Origin: Artemisia argyi
Lineage: Eukaryota > Streptophyta > Magnoliopsida > Asterales > Asteraceae
Direction of reading: 5' to 3'
DNA: 64,000 bases
NCBI GenBank assembly: GCA_030686995.1
Contig: CM060696.1
Span: 110,170,949-110,234,948, forward strand
Under the pieces are notes generated by a model, which did no database searches, was not told the DNA's origin, and was given only the letters and a program-made list of their open reading frames with translations. The stretch's first letter is position 1. Every line of letters begins with the position of its first letter. The position numbers were made by a program, and so were the translations under genes. Shown here in pieces: positions 12,745 through 25,000 of this stretch.

Positions 12745-13740
12745 TTCATGGTTGGTATCCTATAAAAATGCACTTTACAATCTCTGTTGGAGTTTATCTG
12801 CTGAGTCACGTTTAACATAAGCCTCGCAACCCCAGACCTTTAAATAAGACAAGTTCGGAGCTTTTCCATTCCATAGTTCATATGGTGTCTTATCAACCTT
12901 CTTAGTGGGGACCATATTTAGAATGCGAAGTGCAGATTCTAAAGCATAATTCCAAAAGGACAAAGGAAGAGTAGTAAGATTAAACATTGATCGCACCATG
13001 TCTAACAATGTATGACTCCTTCTCTCAGATACACCATTTTGTTGTGGAGTATATGAAGATGTAAGATTCTGGACAATTCCATTCTCAGCTAAGTAATCTC
13101 TAAACTCTTGACTTAGGTATTCACCACCTCGATCGGAATGAAGAGCTTTAATCTTCTTTCCTAATTGCAACTCTACTTTTGCTTTGAAAACTTTAAATGT
13201 TTCAAACACCTCATGTTTATGTTTAAGTAAATAAACATAACCATAACAGCTGAAATCATCTGTAAAAGTTAAGAAGTAGCTAGCACCTTTCCTTGACACA
13301 TGTCTAAGTGGTCCACACACATCAGTATGTATCAAACCAAGTAGATCTGAAGCTCTTTCCATATTGCTATGAAAAGGTTTCTTCGTCATCTTCCCAGAAC
13401 TACAAGACTCGCATTTATCATATGATTCATCATTGATACTTTTCAAAAGCCCATCACGTTGCAGCTTTTGTTTTCAAGTCTTGCCTATATGGGAAAGTCT
13501 ACAGTGCCAAATGTAAGAAGAATTCAAGTCATACTTCATTTTCTTACTTATGCTATACATTGAATTATCAATATTGGACATATTATCATTCATATCAATT
13601 TCAAACACACCATTCACAGCAACAACATTAATGCGAAACGTTTGCACAAGTGAAATTAAAAACGCGTCTCTTTGAGGCCGCAATTTAATGCAAAACCAAC
13701 CTTATACCTCTCTTATAGTTTGTCAAACTAGTTCCGCCGT
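12745..13740 (-). pseudogene. Ty1/copia pol fragment (GAG-pre-integrase and integrase)
   Basis: On the minus strand the first piece (13683-13474) ends in the HHCC-type start WHCRLSHIGKT. After a frameshift near 13450-13475, the second piece (13446-12775) continues with CESCSSGK and the integrase core: Asp in HTDVCGP, Asp in LHSDRGGEY and Glu in GVSERR. A further frameshift near 12775 precedes a KCIFIGY-like remnant. Gag, protease, RT and RNase H are missing. This is a decayed fragment, possibly the remains of a copia whose leader and LTR lie at 13741-14355 and 16905-17914, split by the solo LTR. Confidence 0.85.
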
Positions 13741-14355
13741 TCAAACTATTTGTACAAAAACATCACTCAATTAAACCTTGAAAATTTTACTCTTAAAATC
13801 AAAATAAATTTCGCCATTTATTTATTCCATATTATTTTTTTATTCAAAAATTACCCTTTTTCATTTATAAACATGTCTAAACAATTAATAAACAAAAACA
13901 AGTAATACAAATAAAATATAATGCAACTAAAGAAAACATACATAACATAACCATTAATATGTATAAAAAACATGTAACCACATGCAAACTTAATTCGATA
14001 ATCCTATTAAAAAAACAATTTTAGGTTTATCATGTATATCAGTATATATTAAATTAGGGCTCTCACTTACAAAGGAAGTGAACCACATGCATTGACAAGT
14101 CAATTGCGTAAACCAAAATTCAATATATATCACATACACATAATTGATTACTTAATATTGGAGTCTTCCCCAATTCGACATCTATCAATTAAATTACATG
14201 TGCAAACTTAACCATTAATTCTAATAGCAAATTTAAACCATTTAAATTACAAGACAATCAAATCCATGCTAAACATGCACGTTTTCATGAATTACACTTA
14301 ACAATTAATCACATATTGTCACAAGATCGTTTACTAAACACATAATAATTACATA
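13741..14355. other. AT-rich gene-free DNA left of the solo LTR
   Basis: No gene. Its TTAAT end (14356-14360) is repeated right of the solo LTR, so this stretch was continuous with 16905 onward before that insertion. Confidence 0.6.
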
Positions 14356-14360
14356 TTAAT

Positions 14361-16899
14361 TGATGAGGCGAAAAATGATCCATTTTTAGGGGGTCATTTA
14401 AGCTCGAAATTGAATTTATTTGATCAAATATTGCCCTAAATCGTTCCTTTTGTGATTTTAGGTACTTTTGGAGTGAATTTTGGAAAAAGGAAGCATTTTG
14501 GACATTTTTGGAGCATAAAAGTGAAGAAAACGGCAAAGTCTTAATTTTCCTTGCTGGGAACAGTACCTGACGGCGTCACAAGCTTCTTCATGACGGCGTC
14601 AAGAGTAATACAAGAGGTGGTAGTGGATAAAGTCCGTGACGGTCCAGAAAGTTTTGTGCATTGGAGATGACGGCGTCACCCAAGGCCGTCACGTGTAAAA
14701 TTAAAGAGTGATGGCCTAGAAAATTTCCTGAAGGCGTCACGTAGGCCGTCATGTGTTAACTTGTCAAAACTTGCACGCGAAGTAGCTGATATTGTTTTGG
14801 TCATAACTTTTGCATACGAACTCGGATTTAGGTGATTCAAAAGCCCACGCGAAGAGGACGAAGAAATCTACAATTTGGTGAAGAAAAATTGGTCATGACA
14901 CCGTCACTCTTTACGGGGTGACGCCGTCAAGCCTTTCCGACAGAAAACTTGCTTATAAATATAACATCATAACTTCACTTTTTGTAAGCCCTAAACCCTG
15001 AGGTCGATTCCTGGGTTTAGGTAGGTGTTTTTCCAGCAACTTAGAGGGTTTCAATCACTCCATAAACATCATGTATTGGTTTGTTGATTCTATCTTAATC
15101 ATGTTTTCCATTATCATTGTTGCTTGCTCTTCTTTGATGATGTTTTGCTAATTCACCTTGTGTCTACTTATGTTTATGTGAAACTTGTATATAATTGATT
15201 AGATCTTATTGATTCCTTGTTGATGTTTGTGTCTATCTTCATCAATTAGGGTGTGACACTTCGATAGGTCTAATTGGTTTAGCTTATAATTTTTGTTTCC
15301 TATTGTCTCTTGTTTAATTGAATGAATTCGATGTTAGGCTTAAGAAAACTGGCAGACTTCCAATGGTAACGTGCTTGAACGTCTTAAGAAACATGAACCA
15401 ATGCGTACTAGGTTATTATGGTTGTATTTAATACATGAGCGAATTCTAATGATCCCATGTTAGGAGCTTCTTGCAGGCTCGACATAGGAGTGAAGTACGA
15501 GCTTATAGAGTTGGGGAAGTACGTGCGCCACCCCACGAATGGTATTAAGGAATACAACCCGTCAATAAAAACAAGGTGTGACAATTCAATAGGTAGAATT
15601 GGATAGCTAGCAAGGAGTAACATATCATGGGTAGACATGCTTCACTTATCTTGTAGAACCTTAGTTTATTTTTCTTGCACATTAGTTTAATTAGTAGCTT
15701 TTGGGTTAGTTGATTAACAACTAATTCCGCCCCTCCTTCCAAAACCCGAGATTTTTACTTGCTTTTCATAAAATATAAAAATATAAAAAGAATCATCCTT
15801 CACCTTTAGACCTAGTTAGATTAATTTCAATCCTAACGACACTATTCCTGAGTTGAACGATCAATCCCCCGGTACTTGTCACTATACTATACTACAACGA
15901 TCAGGTACACTGCCTGGTGGGGGTTGTAAGCTTCTCGAGATCGGTGTTTTTCCAGCAACTTAGAGGGTTTCAATCACTCCATAAACATCATGTATTGGTT
16001 TGTTGATTCTATCTTAATCATGTTTTCCATTATCATTGTTGCTTGCTCTTCTTTGATGATGTTTTGCTAATTCACCTTGTGTCTACTTATGTTTATGTGA
16101 AACTTGTATATAATTGATTAGATCTTATTGATTCCTTGTTGATGTTTGTGTCTATCTTCATCAATTAGGGTGTGACACTTCGATAGGTCTAATTGGTTTA
16201 GCTTATAATTTTTGTTTCCTATTGTCTCTTGTTTAATTGAATGAATTCGATGTTAGGCTTAAGAAAACTGGCAGACTTCCAATGGTAACGTGCTTGAACG
16301 TCTTAAGAAACATGAACCAATGCGTACTAGGTTATTATGGTTGTATTTAATACATGAGCGAATTCTAATGATCCCATGTTAGGAGCTTCTTGCAGGCTCG
16401 ACATAGGAGTGAAGTACGAGCTTATAGAGTTGGGGAAGTACGTGCGCCACCCCACGAATGGTATTAAGGAATACAACCCGTCAATAAAAACAAGGTGTGA
16501 CAATTCAATAGGTAGAATTGGATAGCTAGCAAGGAGTAACATATCATGGGTAGACATGCTTCACTTATCTTGTAGAACCTTAGTTTATTTTTCTTGCACA
16601 TTAGTTTAATTAGTAGCTTTTGGGTTAGTTGATTAACAACTAATTCCGCCCCTCCTTCCAAAACCCGAGATTTTTACTTGCTTTTCATAAAATATAAAAA
16701 TATAAAAAGAATCATCCTTCACCTTTAGACCTAGTTAGATTAATTTCAATCCTAACGACACTATTCCTGAGTTGAACGATCAATCCCCCGGTACTTGTCA
16801 CTATACTATACTACAGCGATCAGGTACACTGCCTGGTGGGGGTTGTAAGCTTCTCGAGATCCCTCGAGAGGTAAAGCCTGGTGCGATTCCTACGCATCA
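14361..16899 (+). mobile_element. Solo LTR, copy B, of the Athila/Tat-like family
   Basis: It starts TGATGAGGCG and ends TACGCATCA, matching the ends of the LTR at 32639-34057. It is flanked by the 5-bp target duplication TTAAT (14356-14360 and 16900-16904). No primer-binding site or internal domain follows, so it is a solo LTR. It is 2539 bp rather than about 1.4 kb, mainly because of a 919-bp tandem duplication (next entry). Its promoter part (14571-14960) carries TGACGGCGTCA palindromes, CACGTG motifs and a TATA-like TATAAATATA near 14954. Confidence 0.95.
15024..16861 (+). repeat. 919-bp tandem duplication inside solo LTR B
   Basis: Copy 1 is 15024-15942 and copy 2 is 15943-16861. The unit starts GGTGTTTTTCCAGCAAC and ends CTTCTCGAGATC. 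By eye I saw one difference (A at 15897, G at 16816). No junction microhomology is evident. Single-copy versions of the same LTR region exist at 33100-34020 and 40250-41170. Confidence 0.95.
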
Positions 16900-16904
16900 T
16901 TAAT

Positions 16905-17753
16905 CCCAAGGTTTCTAATCAAATTAAAAATAAAAAACAAAACCCTAAATTAATTAAATAGGAATCGACCCAATTAAAAAATTAGGGTTTGGATTTTTCT
17001 AAACCCTAAAAAAATCGACAAACATGTATATTACACAATCCAAGATTCAATTTCTATTATGCGTTTTGATAATTAATTACACATTATAACGGCTCGTGAT
17101 GCCACTTTTGGAATTATATAATCATGGCAATCATTAAATATAAACACATAACATCAAGTATACACGCGAAAGCGTATAGGATCAAATAATGCATAAATAA
17201 TTAACCAAACAATAAAAGTAAACGTACCTTTGATTCTAGCAAGAACAAGAATCTATCTTAAATTATTCTTCAATTGGATCAAGAACCTAATTAGGGTTTA
17301 TGAATGGATTAAAGAATAACCCCTTACCGTTTTGTTATTTAATCCAATAATCAAACAATAATGTGTTTGATTCACGTTCTTATACACACGTACTAATACT
17401 AAGTAAATATTATGCAAGTAATGAACAAAAAACAATAATTTTTGCTTAACAAAAATCGATCCCAAACCCTAAGGGTGTTTGGTCGATCGGATTTTAACAA
17501 GAAAAGGAAGAGAGAAAACTTCAAGGTATTGTGTGTAAAAAGTAGAGAACAAATAACCTTGAGTTTGTTTATATATTTGAGTTTACTTGGAGCTCAAGCA
17601 AAGGATTAGGGTTGGGAACCCTTGACCGATCGGATCCAAGCCCAAAGGTGGCTTCCGGATCCTTCTTGACTTACCAAAAACTCATACATATAACTTTGCT
17701 TTTATTCGTCTAACGGTCATTAGCTATTATCCGTTAAATACTAATGATCATTA

Positions 17754-17791
<38 letters not shown>

Positions 17792-17914
17792 AAAGGCGAT
17801 CGTTAAGTATTTTGTGTTATTAATAATTATAAATAACATTTATAAATAATTATTTATTTTACTCTTCATATGTAAAATGTGCAATCTCGTGATCTAGAGT
17901 TTGATCCTAACACA
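16905..17914 (-). mobile_element. Possible decayed copia leader and LTR
   Basis: On the minus strand TGTGTTAGGATC at 17914 could begin an LTR, and a degenerate primer-binding-like TGGCATCACGAGCC lies near 17093-17106. That places leader DNA (17090-16905, continued at 14355-13741) before the copia integrase fragment at 13683-12775, in the right order and strand. A 35-base poly-T tract (17756-17790) and several AAACCCTAA-type words are present. The second LTR was not found, so this is tentative. Confidence 0.3.
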
Positions 17915-19079
17915 CGGCTTATTATTTTATGTCTATAAAACTAACAGTATGTTGGTGTCGGCTTCAATTGTTGCATCGACAATCCTTTCATAATACCATC
18001 CTATCATGTTATCACATGTTACTTAGAGAGCTTCGTTAAAATGCAACTATTGAACGTGTGTCGTGATCATAAAGATTAAACATAAACTTTAATATAACAT
18101 AATTTAACTTTTCAATACTTGCACGTAATCATATGCCCAAATGGGCACATACTATCGAAAAATTCAATTACTAGAAACTGCAAAAACACACTTTTTAGAG
18201 ATTTACCAAAATCGACACATCGAGCATTTTGATTTTGCTCGCCCTCCCCTTTTGCTCGACGTTTTCGGAAGAAGACAAACATGTTTCGCTAAAAGACAAA
18301 GAACATGGAGAGTAAAATGATTGCTCGCCTCATGTTTTGCTCACTGTTCTCGCTAAAAGACAGAGCATGGCAAGCAAATGCTTTGCTCGCTCCTTTTAAA
18401 AATGTTTGTTTTGGTAATATACGACATTGCCATCTTTTTAGGCAAAATTGGTAGAAACTGCAAAAACTTTGAAATATCTCAGATTCAATCCTTCTCTAAT
18501 CATATACTAATCGTATTTTTCTCGTGTTTATTTTCCATCAACTTTGATAGGATAATGATCACAAAATTAAAAGGTAGAGAAAAAAAATATCCCAGCTTAA
18601 TATTAACAAGACCATTTCAAAAGTAATGACAAAATTCTTAACTTATTTATATTTCTATGCTTATGCATAAATATGAGTACAACCGAAAACTGTGTTAGTT
18701 TTCTTTAATAAAAAGTAGTTTTAACTCACAAAAAAATGACAAACTTGTTAACTTAATATATAAGAAGTATAACTTAAAGTTTTGCCAAGCCATAAAAGGC
18801 TATGCTGAAAGGCCTATAAACATATCATGTTCAAACCATAAGAGCAAACAATAGACCATTCACCAGGGCAAAGGAAATGAACAGGGAACAAAAAGATAAA
18901 TGTCAATCCAAACCAGACTAGATAACGATCATAGTCGCAATGTTACATTTTAAAACAGATAAAAGAGTTTAGGCTAGGAAAAGCATAGTAATTTCCAGTG
19001 CACAAGAAACAAAAGACAATAATCCAGCTTGCAGAGTATATCATAAAGCATACAACAATTCCCAAGGTGAGATGAGATT
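17915..19079. other. Intergenic DNA and AGO1 3' flank
   Basis: No gene. Around 18230-18390 the word GCTCGC recurs several times in a short irregular repeat. The AGO1 3' UTR (minus strand) should occupy roughly 19079-18800, but no clear polyadenylation signal was chosen. Confidence 0.5.
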
Positions 19080-22000
19080 TTAGCAGTAAAACATAACTCG
19101 CTTGACATTCTCCTTGAGGGCAGGAAGTGGCCTAACTGCAGCATTTGCACCTGGTGAACGTGTGCTTCTCGCGCCACCCATTGGCCCACCACGACTTGTC
19201 ATCGACCCACTGTCTGAAGTGTCTGGCTCCATGTAGAATCGTGCACGGAAGGCTGCCAGATGAGCATAGTATGCTGGTGGCACTGTTAACATCATACACC
19301 AAAAACAAAATAAGAACGGTAAATTTCAAATAGCAATTCAACTCCTTTGAATTTAAAATATTAGAGGTGCCAAATCTAACCACTTGATGAAAATGGGTAG
19401 AGAGAGTAAAACTATGCTATCATTTTCTATATTAGTTAAAACTTAATCCTATTTTACCTTTTTTTTTGCTCATCAGCAATAATTGAGACTAAAAAACAAT
19501 GCTATTACATTTTGGTTAAAACAATGGACACAGACCAAGTGCTATTACCAGTGGACACTTACCACTTGATGAAAATGGGTAGAGAGAGTAAAACTATGCT
19601 ATCATTTTCTATATTAGTTAAAACTTAATGCTATTACAAACTTCCTACATGAAAATAGGAGCGGGGAGCACTTACCAATGGACACAGACCGAGTGCACCT
19701 AGCATATCTGTAAAAGTGAAACATAAAACCAACTTAATTCAGAAGGAAAAAAAAAAACGAGCACTACAGAAGATAATATCATATTATTAACATAAGAAAA
19801 AGATGAACAAATAACTTGTAAACAAAGAGAAAGGCAATTTTGAAGCACGGATCATGTATGGTTAGTTTGAATTATAAAAAGAAGTCATACGTGTAGCACA
19901 GGTTGTTTGTGAGTTGTTGCAGGGCATCAGCTTGAAACTTGTTCTCATCCCACAATACATGATAATGCGCTGGACGGCTAGTACCCTGTTCAACATTATA
20001 ATTTGCATTGCAATATGTAAGTGTACAGTCAGCTAAATAACTTGTAAAGAAAGAGAAAAAGGTAATTTTGAAGCACGGATCATGTATGGTTAGTTTGAAT
20101 TATAAAATCTCATAGGATTTGTATATATAATGCGTAGTATCACTTATAAATATTATTCCCCCACAGAGGGCCCTACACTAGTAATGCATTATTGCATATA
20201 TGTATGTATCTTACTTGAATTCCTGCATGACTGCAGAGGTAGAAGTCAAACTCTGTGGGATGACATATCTTGGAATCAACGACCGTCCCTAAAAGATTTC
20301 GAGATACAAAAGTTAAGTTAAAAATGAAAGAAAGGATGACATACAAAAATTTATTATTGTTTAAAAGCTAAACTGCATACCTGGTAGAATATTTCCGCTC
20401 CTGTCGGTTGAATTACGATCATGATGGCTGTTAGCAAACAGTCTGGTGTGATGACGTTTTTGAACCACCACAAATGTTACTGGAGGCTGATAACCTGGCT
20501 CCAAAGAATGGCATGCCTGTTACAAGTTAAAGGGGATGAATAGGTTAATATTAACGAGATTGCTTTAAATTGAAGAAGCAAAACCATGGCCTGATTTACA
20601 ATATATATTATTATCACCTTGCGAATTGCATCTAGCTCAAAAAGTAGTACTTGATAAAACTGGCCCTCACTCACTCCATCCCTGCATGGACAAGTTCACA
20701 TCATCAGAGAAGAGAACACAACTTAAAACAATATTACTTCTGAATGATTCAGTATATTTTTATTACACGGAATCTAAAATCTTTTTAAACCTGATTGAGA
20801 ACTTTAGACAAAATTTATGGTCAAGCAAACCTAAAACAAAAACAAAAACAAAATACCTATAGAAAATAATTCGCTGTGGCTTTTGCCCGGTTGCTCTACG
20901 GAATGATATGAGGAGCTCCCTGTTTTTTCAATGCATAGTAACAGAAAGTTATCATACTAAATGAGCAAGTGAAAATTAAAAAAGTCACATGATAAGTGAG
21001 GTGGATAGTTTTGTGTTATTTAAATAAGGTTGGGAGAAACAAAATGAGCATACTTGATCATGCCACCAGAAACTTTGCCTTTATTTGGGTCTTGCCACTC
21101 CTTATACAGATCTTGGATAAGTTCTTGACGGTGGGCTTGAGCACAAACCAAGCCAGCATACTTTGTTATCTCAGGCCAATCTTGAGAAGCAACAACCTAT
21201 ATATATGCAGTTGAAACAACAGTTTCCTTCATTAACAAGTTCAAAATCATAGAGTAAAGTTTATTTGATTGTTTGAAAAAATATATTGATTAGTAAAAAT
21301 GAGTACTATACTGTTACAGTATTATGCCAACAATTTTAATAAAATGAGTACCATAGCTACATGAAAGTTTATTTACCCATTTGACCCATTATAATAAAGC
21401 ATGACCCTAGCTGACCCATTCATATGTAAATGGGTTGTGGCACATTAAACAAATAAATGGGTCACGTTTCCACCTCCAATACAAATCGATAAGAAATAAC
21501 ATTAGCATGTTTCACATACCGCTGCAATAGAGGGGCTTGAATCCTCCCCAGGATGGGGATGAGTCACGTCAGCCCCAAAAATGATGGTAGGGACATCACT
21601 GACATTTGGGATACGCCTTGAAATTGCATCAAGAAGAACCGTATTCCTTCCTCCAACTTTCACATTGATTTTTAAAGCAACGTTGGCCATGTACTGCTTA
21701 CTCATCTTAAAGACATGTTTGGTAAGACAGCACTGAGAAACAATTCCAAGATCAGTCTCGCAGATTCGTTTCAAATCACCTGCACATAGGAAAAACATAA
21801 GACAACCAAAACCTTTCATAATCATTCTACGAAACCTATAATAAGTATAACAAGAAACTAGAGGTGGCATAATGGAGAGGGTCATGATGGTTAGATAACA
21901 AGTGAAAACAAGTCCAGGTTAGAGCATATCATCCGTTAGTACAGGTCACAATGAACAAGGCCAGTTCTCGTTAAAACGGAACACCATCTGTCTTTTTTAA

Positions 22001-25000
22001 TTTCCCATAACTAGATAAATGTGTTAACTGTGATGGCAAAACAATTACATTACCATCACAATCCAAATCTTCGAATAAAAACTAGATAACGTGTAAAGTC
22101 TTAGCTAAAGAAATTTTTAAAACCGGCCCATAAGAAAATGAGGCATAACTGCCACCTCAACAAGATTTGGTTGGGTAAAAGTTGATACCGTAAAGAGATC
22201 CATTGTTGTCCGGCAGAATGACAATGAGCAGATCAAGCTCCTTCTTTTGAGGCTGGAGCTTAGTCATGGCATCATGAAAACGAGCTTTTAACACTCTCTC
22301 AACCTGATCAGGACGACCACTTAATGCCGGAAGCACAGGTTCTGGATTGAATGCCTGCATTAACAGATAAACTTCAAAAAAATGGCACATTTAACTAAAT
22401 GGCATGTATTGAAGTTAAAACAAGGAGGGATCTTTGACGTACCATGCCAGAAATATTACACATTTGGGCGAGCTCGTGGCAGAAAGCTCGAGCAGTATTA
22501 TCTTGTACATTGCGTGCAAAATTTATGCAAATCCAGCTTGCGACTCTCCCTCCATTGACCATTTTCTGAAACAAATAAAATGCATCTTAAACTAATAGAA
22601 AAACAACAGATACTAGATGCAATCAAGGCATTTCCATTTAACTCATTAACATTTTATTAACACTGGATGTGCATGCACCAAACAAAACACAATCCATTAC
22701 CTAAACCAACTTAATAAGATTGGATCAAAATTTCGGAATACTCATCAAGCAAACTTACAGCAATATTGATATTAAAGGTAACAATTTCAGGTTTTCAACA
22801 CGTCTATAAGAAACATGAACTTCATGTTGCATTTAGTGATAGCAGGTCAACAAATAAAATAAAAAAATATAGCAAGAAAACTGGTGATATGGCCCTTTTA
22901 ACTCATTACCAAACCCGCCCGACCTGCCCATTTTGCCACCTCTTCTTATAGACTTGATACAATAACAGATACTGTTATGACACAATATATACAATAGCTA
23001 CCTTGTTCATCATGTTCCATTGACCCACTTGAGGCAAACAGTCCTTTTCACGACCTGTGTCATGGTACTTGAGCTACAAAAGCATAAATATGAATAGTCA
23101 GAGGGAATATATTAATAGAGAGTCAATAAAGAGAAGTCAAAGCGATGGCTATTTACCCAAGGAGGAGGCAATATCCTAGCTTCAACAGAGGCTAGCCTTG
23201 GACTAATTTTGATCCCAAACTCTTTAGCATACGGGTCATTATCGTAATTGTTGGCTTGCACTGTCTGCAGAAGCATCAGACATGTAAAATGAATATTAGC
23301 AAACTAAGTGGAGTAATATAAACAAAATTTCAAGAGACTTATAAAGAACATCTGTCCATATTCCCAGATTCCTAGCCTTTTAGTAAACCAGATAGGAAGA
23401 TGGGTGGAACACTTAGTAAGAATCAAAACAGGCTGAGCCGCGTTGGGTTGACTAACAAATAACAAATAAATCCATTTTGTAAGTGTTGTGGTTACTTAAA
23501 TTTGCAAGTGCCACATTATTAAAATATTATATGAATTACAGTAAAAAAAACTGTGGGCGACTTTCAAACCAGTTGAAACCTGAGATGTTCCCAGTTAGCT
23601 AAAAAAACCCTATTTGAGCCATTTGTAATACAGCACAGCGTAAATTAACCTAATCATAAGTAAACTGGCCCGGCCTTGGCCCAGAAGGCCTGAAAAGACC
23701 TGACTTCTTACATGTGGTTGGACCGGTCCAAGGCCCGGGTCGGTCTATGCTCATATCTACTTTAAATATATAAATCCATTATAGTTGATTGAAAAAAAAA
23801 TACAATCATAATGATGTATAACAGCCCAAGTGCCCAACCCCACAAATTGAACACCCATGTGAACATTCAAACCATAAATATGTGCAAGAACATCCAAACT
23901 GCAGATTTTCATAAAAGATGTCTACTGAAATAGATGAGATTTTCCCACCTTTAGGATGTCCTTCTCTCTCTCCTGAGGACGTTGACAGGTGACTTTAAGT
24001 AAGGCTGTAATTTGTCTTTCATTCAGCCTCTTTGAATACCTCTGACCCTCTACAATCTTGCAGACCTGACGATTATAACACAGATAAAGTTACTTTACGA
24101 ACAAATGACAACAAAGAGATAAAGTTATTCAAATGACTAACCTCCATAGGCAAATAATTTGGTCTCTGAGTATTCCCAACTTGTAGGCATGGCCATTGTA
24201 CGTGTTGAATCGCAAATCCATATGTCTCACGGAAGTACTCCACCACAGATTTCATCGTTCCTCCTTCGTCCACCGGAAAGCTGATGTTTGAAAGGAAAAA
24301 AAATATTATCGTTTATGCTAGTTATATGAAGGTAAAAACAGATCCATAAAATGAGCTATTATTACTTACTTAAGCTCTCTTGTTGCCTGAGATGTTAACC
24401 CAGATATGCGATACTTCCTGCGCATATTTCCACGATGTGTTACTTCGACCTTGACTCCTCTTAGTGCCTTTTTAATCTGTTAAATAGCAAGAGGGAAAAA
24501 AGACATAAATTCCATTACGCAAAATAATCTTGCATCAAAATAGAAACTACATTATAATTTTAAACCTGCAAGCATAATTCAGTATCATCTAAATTAGAAG
24601 CAAAAGATGTGAGGTCACTTGTTTTCCACAGCCCCTTGAACCCTTGATGATTCCAAATTATCATATTTACTGCAGAATAAAGAATCTAACCTTAACACGA
24701 TCAGAATCAGATAATGGTCTTGCTGTAAGATCCCTGTTCAACAGCTGATTGACAAAGTCAATCACAGGCAGTGGCTCGATAAAAGCAGTGGAGGACATAT
24801 CTGCAGCACCACAACGTCAAACAAACAGGGTTAGTGTATTGGAAATGCTGCAAGCCAAAAGTATTATCCAGTTACAGCACTACAGCAAAGTATCAGAAAC
24901 TTAAACATCATCAAACAAACAGGGTTAGGTGAATTCATATATTAAGCATATTAACCCCCCACAATTCAATCATTAGGCCCAAAACGCATACGAACCAATA

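Noticed and set aside
15408..16661. Paired identical short minus-strand frames in the solo LTR
   Set aside because: They are copies of untranslated LTR sequence duplicated by the 919-bp repeat; similar frames at 33520, 40667 and 46549 are the same LTR region.
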